The notes beneath the pieces are model-generated. The model saw nothing but the letters and a program-made list of their open reading frames with translations, was not told the DNA's origin and ran no database searches. A stretch of DNA of 63,289 nt, from assembly GCA_031291415.1 (NCBI GenBank), contig JARLJB010000007.1, positions 1 to 63,289 on the forward strand, in the 5' to 3' direction. This DNA comes from Telmatospirillum sp. Lineage in GTDB: Bacteria; Pseudomonadota; Alphaproteobacteria; Rhodospirillales; Magnetospirillaceae. A program made the translations under genes and the position numbers. Numbering within the stretch: the stretch's first letter is position 1; each line of letters starts with the position of its first letter. This document shows positions 53,435 through 63,289 of the stretch, one piece after another.

Positions 53435-55066
53435 ATGGGTATGGATCACATCTCCACCCTCGAATTCGACATCGGCGATTTTGTAAACGAGTTCAGCCAT
53501 TGCTTCACCGGCGAATGCAGGGTGAATGTGCTGCCGATCCTCTACAGGATCAGCCAAACCATCACGGACAGCACCGACCTCGCGGCGTCGCTATCCATCA
53601 TCCTTGGCGTCATGCAGGAGCAGCTGAAAATGCTGAGTGGCATGGTGACGCTTTATGACCGCGGGTCGGAGACCATTTTCATCCACGATAGTTTCGGCCT
53701 GACGGACGAGGAAAAGGGACGCGGCATCTACCTGCCGGGCGAAGGCATCACCGGCAAGGTGGTGGAAACCGGCAAGGCCATCGTCGCCCAGCGCCTCGAC
53801 GACAATCCGGACTTTCTCGATCGCACTGGCTCCTTTGCAAGAAAAGGCCGCACCAAGGCCGTTTTCTTCTGTGTTCCGATCATCCACACCCAGAAAGTGC
53901 TGGGAACCATCGGTGCCGAACGGGTCTATATGAATCAGCGCCTGCTCAAGCAGGACGTCGAAATTCTGGCGATGGTCGCCGCGATGATTGCGCCGGCGGC
54001 GGAACTCTATCTGATGGAGAATGTCGACAGGGTCCGGCTGGAAAGCGAGAACCGCCGCCTGAAAAACACGTTGAAGGAACGGCTCAAGCCCTCCAACATC
54101 ATCGGAAATTCCAAGCCGATGCAAGATGTGTACGACTTGGTCTACAAAGTCGCCACGGCGAAAACAACTGTCCTGATCCTGGGAGAAAGCGGCGTCGGCA
54201 AGGAACTGGTCGCCAACGCCATTCACTACAACAGTGCCACTGCCGAAGGGCCGTTCGTCAGCTTCAATTGCGCGGCCCTGCCTGAGAACATCGCCGAAAG
54301 CGAATTGTTCGGTCATGAGAAAGGCGCCTTCACCGGAGCGGTGATGACGCGCAAGGGGCGCTTCGAGATGGCCGACGGCGGCACCATCTTTCTCGACGAG
54401 ATCGGCGAACTCAGCCCGTCGATGCAAGCCAAGCTGCTGCGCGTCCTACAGGAAAGAGTGTTCGAACGGGTGGGCGGCGGCAAACCTATCAAGGTTGACG
54501 TCCGCGTCATCGCCGCCACCAACCGCAACCTCGCCGAAATGGTGGATCAGGGCACATTCCGGGAGGATCTCTATTATCGCCTGAACGTCTTTCCGATCAT
54601 CGTTCCGCCGTTGCGCGACCGGGGCAGCGACATCGTCATCCTGGCCGACCATTTCGTCACGACGTTCGCCAAGGAAAACGGCAAGAATATCAAACGGATT
54701 TCGACTCCGGCCATCAACATGCTGATGAGTTACCATTGGCCGGGCAATGTCCGCGAGTTGGAAAACGTCATTGAACGGTCCGTTCTCCTCTCCGACGACG
54801 ATGTCATTCACAGCTACAACCTGCCGCCGTCGTTGCAGACATCAGGGGAAAGCGGCACGGCGTTCGGCGTCAGCCTGGAATCGAAGCTTCACGCCGTCGA
54901 ATATGAAATGATCGTCGAAGCGCTCAAGAACTCCAACGGCCATATCGGCGATGCCGCCAAGGAACTGGGCCTGACCCGGCGCATGCTGGGGGTCCGCATG
55001 GAGCGCCACGGCATCACCTACAAGACTTTCCGTACCGCCGACATGCACAGGTGGAACCGGCCGTAG
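53435..55066 (+). CDS. anfA: AnfA, sigma-54-dependent activator of iron-only nitrogenase
   Basis: A 543-residue NtrC-family activator. The N-terminus has SHCFTGECR (C23 and C28), the Cys motif described as essential in Azotobacter AnfA. A GAF domain follows (about 35-190), then the AAA+ domain with Walker A GESGVGKE, sigma-54 loop ESELFGHEKGAFTGA, Walker B GGTIFLDEIGEL and arginine finger region VRELENVIERS; a Fis-type HTH ends the protein (IGDAAKELGLTRRMLGVRMERHGI). It should activate the promoter at 55647. A VnfA assignment is less likely because of the Cys motif and the anf genes downstream. Confidence 0.93.
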   Translation: MGMDHISTLEFDIGDFVNEFSHCFTGECRVNVLPILYRISQTITDSTDLAASLSIILGVMQEQLKMLSGMVTLYDRGSETIFIHDSFGLTDEEKGRGIYLPGEGITGKVVETGKAIVAQRLDDNPDFLDRTGSFARKGRTKAVFFCVPIIHTQKVLGTIGAERVYMNQRLLKQDVEILAMVAAMIAPAAELYLMENVDRVRLESENRRLKNTLKERLKPSNIIGNSKPMQDVYDLVYKVATAKTTVLILGESGVGKELVANAIHYNSATAEGPFVSFNCAALPENIAESELFGHEKGAFTGAVMTRKGRFEMADGGTIFLDEIGELSPSMQAKLLRVLQERVFERVGGGKPIKVDVRVIAATNRNLAEMVDQGTFREDLYYRLNVFPIIVPPLRDRGSDIVILADHFVTTFAKENGKNIKRISTPAINMLMSYHWPGNVRELENVIERSVLLSDDDVIHSYNLPPSLQTSGESGTAFGVSLESKLHAVEYEMIVEALKNSNGHIGDAAKELGLTRRMLGVRMERHGITYKTFRTADMHRWNRP

Positions 55067-55076
55067 TAGTCGGCGT

Positions 55077-55362
55077 GGGGCTTATCCCTTTGCTTCCAGG
55101 GCCCCTGTGGCTTGAGAAATTTTGAACCACCAAGACACCAAGGAAGATTAGTCGGGCATGTCATCTAAAATGACATGCCCGACGAGAGCCCATCTGATGC
55201 CTGCGCCTCCGGCTCCGGCAGGCTCAAACGCCGCTCGGGCTCTCGTGGCACCCTTCATCTAAAATGAAGAGCACCACTCTTGCGCTTCGCGCATTTCCTG
55301 ATCTTGGTGCCTTGGTGGTTCATCAAATTTTTTATCGCGCAGAAACGATCGGGATAAGCCCC
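55077..55362. repeat. 286-bp nested inverted-repeat element, family C
   Basis: Outer arms GGGGCTTATCCC (55077) and GGGATAAGCCCC (ending 55362) are perfect. Inside, GAACCACCAAG-A-CACCAAG (55124-55143) pairs with CTTGGTG-C-CTTGGTGGTTC (55303-55321). The core has a perfect 14-bp hairpin with loop CTAAA (55151-55183), a stem CGAGAGCCC/GGGCTCTCG (55183-55245) enclosing a family B core, and a third hairpin with the same CTAAA loop. It looks like a MITE-like or structured element inserted between anfA and anfH. Confidence 0.75.
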
Positions 55363-55646
55363 ATCCGCACGCGCCCCCTTCCCCAACGGGAAAATTCACA
55401 CTTTCCGCATAGCTGATTCGAAGATTTTACCATTGAAGTATATTTCTCGCCGACACCCGTCCAAGAGTGGAATTTGCCCTAATTTACGTTGTAGTTCATT
55501 TTTATGAAAATATTCATTTCCGGTAAATTTTCAACCGGTCATTCGTCACAACACATTCATCCTTATTGTTTGGAATCATATACTTGTGATGATATGGAGG
55601 AAAACGCTGTTCGGTCTGAAAATCCGGTCATGATTTTCAGGTCATT
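55363..55646. other. upstream activating region of anfH
   Basis: 284 bases, AT-rich at 55410-55520, without a believable gene (a 61-codon frame overlaps the sigma-54 site and has no support). AnfA enhancer and IHF sites are expected here, but I cannot identify them firmly. Confidence 0.5.
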
Positions 55647-55661
55647 TGGCACGAAGCTTGC
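55647..55661 (+). promoter_or_regulatory. sigma-54 promoter of the anfHDGKO operon
   Basis: TGGCACGAAGCTTGC matches the -24/-12 consensus (TGGCACG-N4-TTGC) exactly. The start codon of anfH is 68 bases downstream. Confidence 0.9.
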
Positions 55662-55672
55662 TCTTCTTATGA

Positions 55673-58238
<2,566 letters not shown>

Positions 58239-58250
58239 GGGAGCCCCATC

Positions 58251-58595
58251 ATGGATGACGCGACGAAGCTGGAACAGCTTGTGGACTACATCATGCAGAA
58301 CTGCCTGTGGCAGTTCAATTCTCGCGCCAAGGATCGCCGGAAACAGAACGTCGGCGTGCTGACCAAGACCGCGCAAATCCTCTGCGACGAGCCCGTCGAC
58401 AATCCGACCCCCTTGGACAAGTGCTACTGGGTCGATGCCGTGTGCCTGGCCCGCGCCTACCGGGAACGCTACCCATGGCTGGCCACGATGGACAAGACGG
58501 CCATCAAGACCCTCATGCAGAAGCTGCACGAGCGCATGGACTGGCTGACCATCGACGGCTCGCTCAATGAGGAACTGACTGTCCAGCACTACTAA
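58251..58595 (+). CDS. anfG: iron-only nitrogenase delta subunit AnfG
   Basis: A 114-residue small subunit found only in V and Fe nitrogenases. Characteristic sequences are LVDYIMQNCLWQFNSRAKDR, DKCYWVDAVCLARAYRERYPW and ERMDWLTIDGSLNEELTVQHY. It binds the alpha chain near the cofactor and is needed for activity. It lies 12 bases after anfD and before anfK, the canonical order. Length is normal. Confidence 0.95.
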   Translation: MDDATKLEQLVDYIMQNCLWQFNSRAKDRRKQNVGVLTKTAQILCDEPVDNPTPLDKCYWVDAVCLARAYRERYPWLATMDKTAIKTLMQKLHERMDWLTIDGSLNEELTVQHY

Positions 58596-58683
58596 GGAGC
58601 CGCGCAATAATAGCCGCCACTCTTTCGCGGAAATGACGAAGTGATTCATTTATTTCTGCGAAACACCTAAAAGGAATCGCATC

Positions 58684-60072
58684 ATGACATGTGACGTCAA
58701 AGTCAAAGACCGTGTTGGCACCATCAATCCAATCTTCACCTGCCAGCCGGCCGGAGCACAGTTCGCCAGCATCGGCATCAAGGACTGCATCGGCATCGTC
58801 CATGGCGGCCAGGGTTGCGTGATGTTCGTCCGCCTGCTGATCTCCCAGCATCTGAAGGAAAGCTTCGAGATCGCCTCGTCGTCGGTTCACGAGGACGGCG
58901 CGGTATTCGGTGCCTGCGGACGCGTCGAGGAAGGCATCGACGTGCTGCTGGCCCGCTACCCGGATATCCGGGTGATTCCGATCATCACCACCTGCTCGAC
59001 CGAAGTCATCGGCGACGACGTGGACGGTGTCGTCACCAAGCTGGAGGAAGGGCTGCTGAAGGAGAAATACGCCGGCCGCGAGGTCCATCTGCTGGCCATC
59101 CATACCCCGAGCTTCGTCGGCTCGATGGTGACCGGCTATGACGTGGCGGTGCGCGACTTCGTCAGGAAATTCGCGAAAAAAGGCGAACCCAGCGACAAGA
59201 TCAATCTGATCACCGGCTGGGTCAATCCCGGCGACGTCAAGGAACTGAAGCATCTTCTGGCCGAGATGGATATCGAAGCGACGGTACTGTTCGAGATCGA
59301 AAGCTTCGATTCGCCGATGATGCCGGACGGCAGCGCCGTTTCCCACGGCAATACCACCATCGAGGATCTGGTCGACACCGCCAATGCCAAGGCAACCATC
59401 GCGCTCAATCGCTACGAAGGGGGCAAGGCGGCGGAATATCTGGAAAAAACTTTCGACATCCCGACCATCATCGGTCCGACGCCCATTGGCATCCGCAACA
59501 CGGATAGCTTTTTGCACACCCTGAAGGCCATCACCGGCCAGCCGATCCCGCAATCGCTGGTGCGCGAAAGGGGTGTCGCCCTCGACGCACTGACCGACCT
59601 CACGCATATGTTCCTGGCCGACAAGAAGGTGGCGATCTACGGCAATCCGGATCTGGTCATCGGCTTGGCCGAATTCTGCCTCGACCTCGAGATGAAACCG
59701 GTCCTGCTGCTGCTGGGCGACGACAACGCCGCCTATGTCGACGATCCGCGCATCAAGGCGCTACGGGATAATGTCGACTACGGCATGGAAATCATCACCA
59801 ACGCCGATTTCTGGGAACTGGAAAACCGGATCAAGAACGAAGGACTGGAACTCGACCTGATCCTAGGCCATTCCAAGGGTCGTTTCATTTCCATCGATTA
59901 CGACATTCCGATGGTGCGCGTCGGCTTTCCCACCTATGACCGTGCCGGCATGTATCGCCATCCGGTGGTCGGCTATGGCGGGGCCATCTGGCTGGTCGAA
60001 CAGATGGCCAACGCCCTGTTCGCCGACATGGAGCACAAAAAGAACAAGGAGTGGATCCTCAACGTCTGGTGA
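58684..60072 (+). CDS. anfK: iron-only nitrogenase beta subunit AnfK
   Basis: A 462-residue beta chain. P-cluster cysteines are in NPIFTCQPAGAQFASIGIKDCIG, HGGQGCVMF and ITTCSTEVIGDDVDG. Conserved Anf-type regions include SVHEDGAVFGACGRVEEGIDV and HTPSFVGSMVTGYDVAV. Together with AnfD it forms the P-cluster interface. The 88-base gap from anfG has no gene; AAAAGGAATCGCATC precedes the ATG. The protein is intact. Confidence 0.95.
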   Translation: MTCDVKVKDRVGTINPIFTCQPAGAQFASIGIKDCIGIVHGGQGCVMFVRLLISQHLKESFEIASSSVHEDGAVFGACGRVEEGIDVLLARYPDIRVIPIITTCSTEVIGDDVDGVVTKLEEGLLKEKYAGREVHLLAIHTPSFVGSMVTGYDVAVRDFVRKFAKKGEPSDKINLITGWVNPGDVKELKHLLAEMDIEATVLFEIESFDSPMMPDGSAVSHGNTTIEDLVDTANAKATIALNRYEGGKAAEYLEKTFDIPTIIGPTPIGIRNTDSFLHTLKAITGQPIPQSLVRERGVALDALTDLTHMFLADKKVAIYGNPDLVIGLAEFCLDLEMKPVLLLLGDDNAAYVDDPRIKALRDNVDYGMEIITNADFWELENRIKNEGLELDLILGHSKGRFISIDYDIPMVRVGFPTYDRAGMYRHPVVGYGGAIWLVEQMANALFADMEHKKNKEWILNVW

Positions 60073-60123
60073 GACTTCACCCAGGTTTTCGATGTCAGGC
60101 TTTCCGAAAAAGGAGAGATCCGC

Positions 60124-60816
60124 ATGAAAATAGCCGCCTACGTCACTGAGGATGGAAGGCTCACCACTCTTTACGAAAGGGGCCTTGTCCGCATTTATGG
60201 CAATGGCGCCGGACCATGGATCGCCAGCAAGGAAATTCCATTCGAGGTCAGGCCGGGCATGACGCTCGCCGAGGTAAAGTCGACCCTCAGGGACGTCGTT
60301 GATCAACTGGAAGACTGCCGCGTCTTGGTATCGGCCGAGGTGAAAGGCCTGATCTATTCCCTTCTCCAGGAGGAGATGGGATTTCATATCTGGAAATCGC
60401 AGGGGCCGGTCCTCGAACAACTCGACGCCGTCGCCGGGCTGGAGGCCGATCTGCTCTTCCGGCAGGAACAGGCGGCCGTCGACACCGCCGCGGAGGCCAA
60501 CTGTTCCCAGGGATGCTGCGGCGAACGCGGCGGCGGACGCCGTTCCACTTGCGGCCCCGCCACGGAGCCGCGGCTCGAACGCATCGGCAGCGGCCATTAT
60601 CGCATCGATCTCGCAGGCGTTTTGCAAAGCGATCCGAACCTCAATTCCCGTCAGGTCCTGATCCCCGTTATGAAAGAGACCGCATTCGAAACGCTGGAAA
60701 TCCTCTGTGACCATGTCCCCCGCTGGTTTTCCCGGGCATTGGTCGAGATGAACCTGCGGGCCGAATTCGATGCCTCCGCCCAAGGGCTCAAGGTCCTGGT
60801 TTCCCCTAATCATTAG
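60124..60816 (+). CDS. anfO: AnfO, iron-only nitrogenase accessory protein
   Basis: A 230-residue protein 51 bases after anfK with AAAGGAGAG before the ATG. It opens MKIAAYVTEDGRLTTLYERGLVRIYG, the AnfO family start, and ends with the FETLEILCDHVPRWFSRALVEMNL region. The middle has a Cys/Gly/Arg-rich variable insert (CSQGCCGERGGGRRSTCG) that could bind a metal or cluster. AnfO is required for diazotrophic growth by Fe nitrogenase in organisms tested, with unknown biochemistry. Confidence 0.9.
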   Translation: MKIAAYVTEDGRLTTLYERGLVRIYGNGAGPWIASKEIPFEVRPGMTLAEVKSTLRDVVDQLEDCRVLVSAEVKGLIYSLLQEEMGFHIWKSQGPVLEQLDAVAGLEADLLFRQEQAAVDTAAEANCSQGCCGERGGGRRSTCGPATEPRLERIGSGHYRIDLAGVLQSDPNLNSRQVLIPVMKETAFETLEILCDHVPRWFSRALVEMNLRAEFDASAQGLKVLVSPNH

Positions 60817-60824
60817 CATGATGG

Positions 60825-61388
60825 ATGGATGACATGAGCGCGACAAGACAAAGGCCACCCATTTTGTATTTCGCCTACGGCGCCAACATGAACAGCGGCC
60901 AGATTTCATCGCGTTGCCGAATCATGCCAAAGGTCGTGGCCGTCGCGACGTTACCCGATTACGAAATCGGCTTTTTTGGACATTCTGAACGGTGGGACGG
61001 AGGCGAGGAAACCGCCATCGTCCAGCCGGGAGGGCTCCTTTGGGGGGTGGTCTATGAACTGTCCCTTTCCGCCCTCGATCATCTCGACTCCTGGCAGGGA
61101 ATCAGGCTGGACGGGGCCGGGCCATATTTCCATTCTCCGGCCGAGGTCATCGGCAAGGACGGCACGACCTATTCGGTCCTCCTGTATCGAAAGGACATTC
61201 TGGGGAAAGCGCTGATGCCTAGCACGGAGTATCTCGGCCATATTGTCTCGGGCGCCGAGGACCATGGCCTGCCGGCCGGGTACGTTCGAAAACTGAGAGC
61301 CATCGCTTCTCGAAAGGCCGGCTACGCCGTGCCGAAGCCGGACGATGCGGAGAAGGCCCTGCGGTCCATGGTGTCGTGTGTCTGTTGA
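60825..61388 (+). CDS. gamma-glutamylcyclotransferase-like protein in the anf operon
   Basis: A 187-residue GGCT/AIG2-fold protein: the substrate loop YFAYGANMN near residue 17 and the central VVYELSLSALDHLDSWQG are diagnostic, with the acidic catalytic residue expected just before LDSW. The enzyme family cleaves gamma-glutamyl groups as 5-oxoproline. Eight bases after anfO, in the same direction, it occupies the place of the second accessory gene in anf operons (anfR/anf2 position), which I cannot verify by sequence. Its role in nitrogen fixation is unknown. The start could also be the ATG at 60834. Confidence 0.82.
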   Translation: MDDMSATRQRPPILYFAYGANMNSGQISSRCRIMPKVVAVATLPDYEIGFFGHSERWDGGEETAIVQPGGLLWGVVYELSLSALDHLDSWQGIRLDGAGPYFHSPAEVIGKDGTTYSVLLYRKDILGKALMPSTEYLGHIVSGAEDHGLPAGYVRKLRAIASRKAGYAVPKPDDAEKALRSMVSCVC

Positions 61389-61558
61389 CCAGCGTCCCGA
61401 CATCACACGTCCCCACGGGGCTCCAGGATTCCCGGACACCCGAAAGCCCCCAATGGTTGCTGGCCGAGCCAGTGTCGACCGGTGCGAATGACAATCTGTC
61501 GTCGGCCGAGGTCAAAACCGGGCGCAACCTATCTCCGATTTCCTTTGAAATTGCCGTG

Positions 61559-61933
61559 CTATCGCGACTGATTGATGGCCGGCGCAGGCCTATGGCTGTC
61601 GATGAGGTGCCTGATCACAAGCACGGGATGGCGCCACAGCATTCGTGGGCCGGCCCAACGCATGACCTCTCTGACGCGCTCACGCATATTCGCCTTGTAG
61701 CAATGCACCGTGCAGTTACCGCAGGTTGGCTTTGCCTCGCCGAAACGACACCCCCTCAGGCGCCGCTGAGCATAGTCACGCAGTTCTACGCACGCGGGAC
61801 ATAACGCGCCATCCATGGAATGTTGGTGGTGGACGCGGCAATACATGCGCAGCATGGCAGCGATCGTCTCGAACTCGCGTGCGCGCCGGTCGAATGACAC
61901 CCTGCCGTCGATACCTTTAGCCAATTTCATCAT
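61559..61933 (-). CDS. ygbA: YgbA-like (nitrous oxide-stimulated promoter family) protein
   Basis: A 124-residue protein with the family pattern: REFETIAAMLRMYCRVHH, LCPACVELRDYAQRRLRGCRFGEAKPTCGNCTVHCYKANMRERVREVMRWAGPRMLWRHP. Six conserved cysteines suggest an iron-sulfur or zinc site. In enterobacteria YgbA is induced by nitric oxide through NsrR and helps growth under nitrosative stress. It is convergent with the anf operon end, 170 bases between stops, and appears monocistronic. Confidence 0.88.
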   Translation of the reverse strand: MMKLAKGIDGRVSFDRRAREFETIAAMLRMYCRVHHQHSMDGALCPACVELRDYAQRRLRGCRFGEAKPTCGNCTVHCYKANMRERVREVMRWAGPRMLWRHPVLVIRHLIDSHRPAPAINQSR

Positions 61934-62135
61934 GCCGGCCCACTATCGATCACAATCCAGATGAACTCGCTATGGATTTGTTACCAGCATGGAAATATCG
62001 ATGCCTTGACGGCGGTCAAGGACGATCCTTGCTACCGCAATGTCTGCCTATCCATCAACGGTTCTGCAAAAATCGGAGTGCATTGACCCTGACTATTTCC
62101 AGAAAAATAGATGCACGTGATCGGCCATTCGTCGG

Positions 62136-62639
62136 TCATGGTTTCCAATCTCGGGCCCGTCGCTCGGCTTCGGCGACCTGCTCCGGCGTCATCTTGGAAG
62201 TCAGTCCGGCCAAGTAACCGTCTGCCTTCTGGCGTACAAAGAGACTTTTCGGCGTCTTTGCCGAATTGGAAGCAAGGCGATACCACATATACGCCTGTAC
62301 AAAATCAATCGGCACTCCGTTACCGTGGAGATAGACATGGCCAAGATTTAAGAACGCCCTGTAGAAGCCTTGCGCCGCAGACTTTTAAAGCCATTTCAAG
62401 GCTTCGACAAAATCCACCGGCACCCCTCGGCCAATCTCATAAAACATACCGAGATGACCTTGGGCGACGGGGTTGCCTTCCTCGGCAAGGGGGCGCAGCA
62501 ACTTGATCGCCGTCGCCCAGTCACCGCGACTTTCCGCGTCCTTCGCATCCTCCAATTGCCCCGCCGCGACCGGTGCAGCCAAGGCAAGCAGGCACAAAAG
62601 GGCGGCGATAGCTGCTATCGTGCGCTGGCGTATTGCCAC
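62136..62639 (-). pseudogene. Sel1-repeat protein gene interrupted by an in-frame TAA
   Basis: Reading leftward from a GTG at 62639, the frame encodes a signal peptide (AALLCLLALAAPVAAG) and a first Sel1 unit ending EALKWL, then TAA at 62385-62387. The same frame continues without shift for 82 codons as KSAAQGFYRAFLNLGHVYLHG, DFVQAYMWYRLAS and LTSKMTPEQVAEAERRARDWKP, the usual Sel1 ending, and stops at 62136. The stop stands where a Lys or Arg is normal (WLRKAA). It is a single nonsense change, a sequencing error or readthrough. Confidence 0.8.
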
Positions 62640-62701
62640 CCCTCTCTGAAAAGAAATGGGGGCGTGCAAAAGCCTTCGTGTGCCAAGTCCTCGCCCTCCC
62701 C

Positions 62702-63289
62702 TCATGCCAGATCCCCTGTCGTCAGACTGGCCGGCAGCACGCCGATCAGGGTGGCGACATGGGTCAGCTCGTTGGCGTTGGCCGTGTGACTGCCGCTGCT
62801 GTCGATCTTGAACGACCACAACTCGGTGCTGTTGCCGCTGTCGGTGCCGATGAACACCACATGTTCGCCAAGCGCCCCGCTGCTGGCGTTGCCGGTGAGG
62901 TCGGCGACCTGATAGGCCTTGTTGGCGGCGCTCACCACTTCGGCGGCGGTGCCGTTGCCGATGCTGCCGATAGTGACGAAGATCGCCTGGGCGGCGCTGG
63001 TCGTGCCGAACGACAGCGTGGCCCCGTTGACCGCGGTGTGCATCCCGTCGAGGATCGTCGTGCCGGTCGAGGCGACCGTGCCGCTGACCGCGACGACCGT
63101 TCCCTTGCCCGGCGTGAAGCCGACCACATGGGTGTCGATGCCGCCCGACAGCGACAGCGTGTCACTGCCGCCGTTCAGCAGATAGATCGTGTTGGAATGG
63201 CCGGTGACCGTGACACTGTCATTGGCGGTGCTGTCGCAGATCGTGTTGTAATTTCCCGCCACGCTGATCTTGTCGAAGGTGGGCGAGAG
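62702..63289 (-). CDS. C-terminal part of a large repetitive beta-rich surface protein (partial)
   Basis: The frame is open to the window edge, so the gene begins beyond it. The 195 visible residues are Gly/Ser/Thr/Asn-rich, with beta-strand repeats (NGGSDTLSLSGGIDTHVVGF, GKGTVVAVSGTVAS) of the type seen in type I secreted adhesins and hemagglutinin-like proteins; the segment SFKIDSSGSHTANANELTHVATLIGVLPASLTTGDLA resembles the conserved tail of such proteins. Secretion and function are inferred. The Sel1 remnant follows downstream. Confidence 0.7.
   Translation of the reverse strand, partial: LSPTFDKISVAGNYNTICDSTANDSVTVTGHSNTIYLLNGGSDTLSLSGGIDTHVVGFTPGKGTVVAVSGTVASTGTTILDGMHTAVNGATLSFGTTSAAQAIFVTIGSIGNGTAAEVVSAANKAYQVADLTGNASSGALGEHVVFIGTDSGNSTELWSFKIDSSGSHTANANELTHVATLIGVLPASLTTGDLA

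Overview
This is a GC-rich window with alphaproteobacterial character. Pointers are FixJ/RegB-like and OmpR-type two-component genes, a Tat-exported HiPIP, a PEP-CTERM protein, rubrerythrin, Liv-type transporters and, above all, an iron-only (Anf) nitrogenase cluster beside a nitrogenase-like methylthio-alkane reductase (MAR) operon. That combination is best known from purple non-sulfur Rhodospirillales relatives. The species assignment is inference; no rRNA or tRNA gene was seen.

Layout. 0.5-6 kb: ABC-F ATPase, periplasmic cupin, acetyltransferase, an alcohol dehydrogenase divergent from its probable ArsR repressor (two 18-bp operators), and an overlapping Nudix/HiPIP pair. 6-15.7 kb: signalling and envelope stress, with a FixJ-type response regulator and kinase next to a chemoreceptor carrying the same sensor module, then an OmpR-type regulator and kinase with two Spy-like periplasmic proteins, a DnaQ-like exonuclease and a PheC-like binding protein/dehydratase. 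15.7-22.4 kb: PfkB kinase plus aldolase-like protein, DUF2975/XRE pair with a truncated paralogue, argD behind a possible Arg-rich leader peptide and attenuator, a methyltransferase and rubrerythrin. 22.6-29 kb: SWIM/SNF2 pair, PEP-CTERM protein, FMN reductase. 28.5-36.6 kb: a sialic-acid-like module (SDR, sialidase, SSS symporter, NanQ-like protein, chemoreceptor, MFS carrier) with a perfect 25-bp inverted repeat upstream of the symporter.

37-48.4 kb is the most distinctive part: a five-gene Liv-type ABC transporter, then an operon encoding a NifX-like protein, NifB-like MarB, NifH-like MarH, and the two catalytic-subunit homologues MarD and MarK, divergent from an orphan MetQ-type methionine-binding protein across an AT-rich, palindrome-rich intergenic region. 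Established family knowledge says MAR enzymes reductively cleave C-S bonds of methylthio compounds to give methanethiol plus hydrocarbons, allowing methionine synthesis under sulfate limitation. The transporters suggest uptake of organosulfur substrates (inference).

48.4-53 kb: pyruvate carboxylase and a PNPOx-like flavoprotein. 53.4-61.4 kb: anfA, a 286-bp nested inverted-repeat element, a consensus sigma-54 promoter, then anfH-anfD-anfG-anfK-anfO and a gamma-glutamylcyclotransferase-like gene. The two nitrogenase-family systems are about 6 kb apart (NifX-like start to anfA start). 61.5-63.3 kb: a YgbA-like protein, a Sel1-repeat gene broken by one in-frame TAA, and the 3' end of a large repetitive surface protein running off the window.

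Several families of short dispersed hairpin repeats occupy the intergenic regions. No complete insertion sequence, CRISPR array, tRNA or rRNA was recognised.
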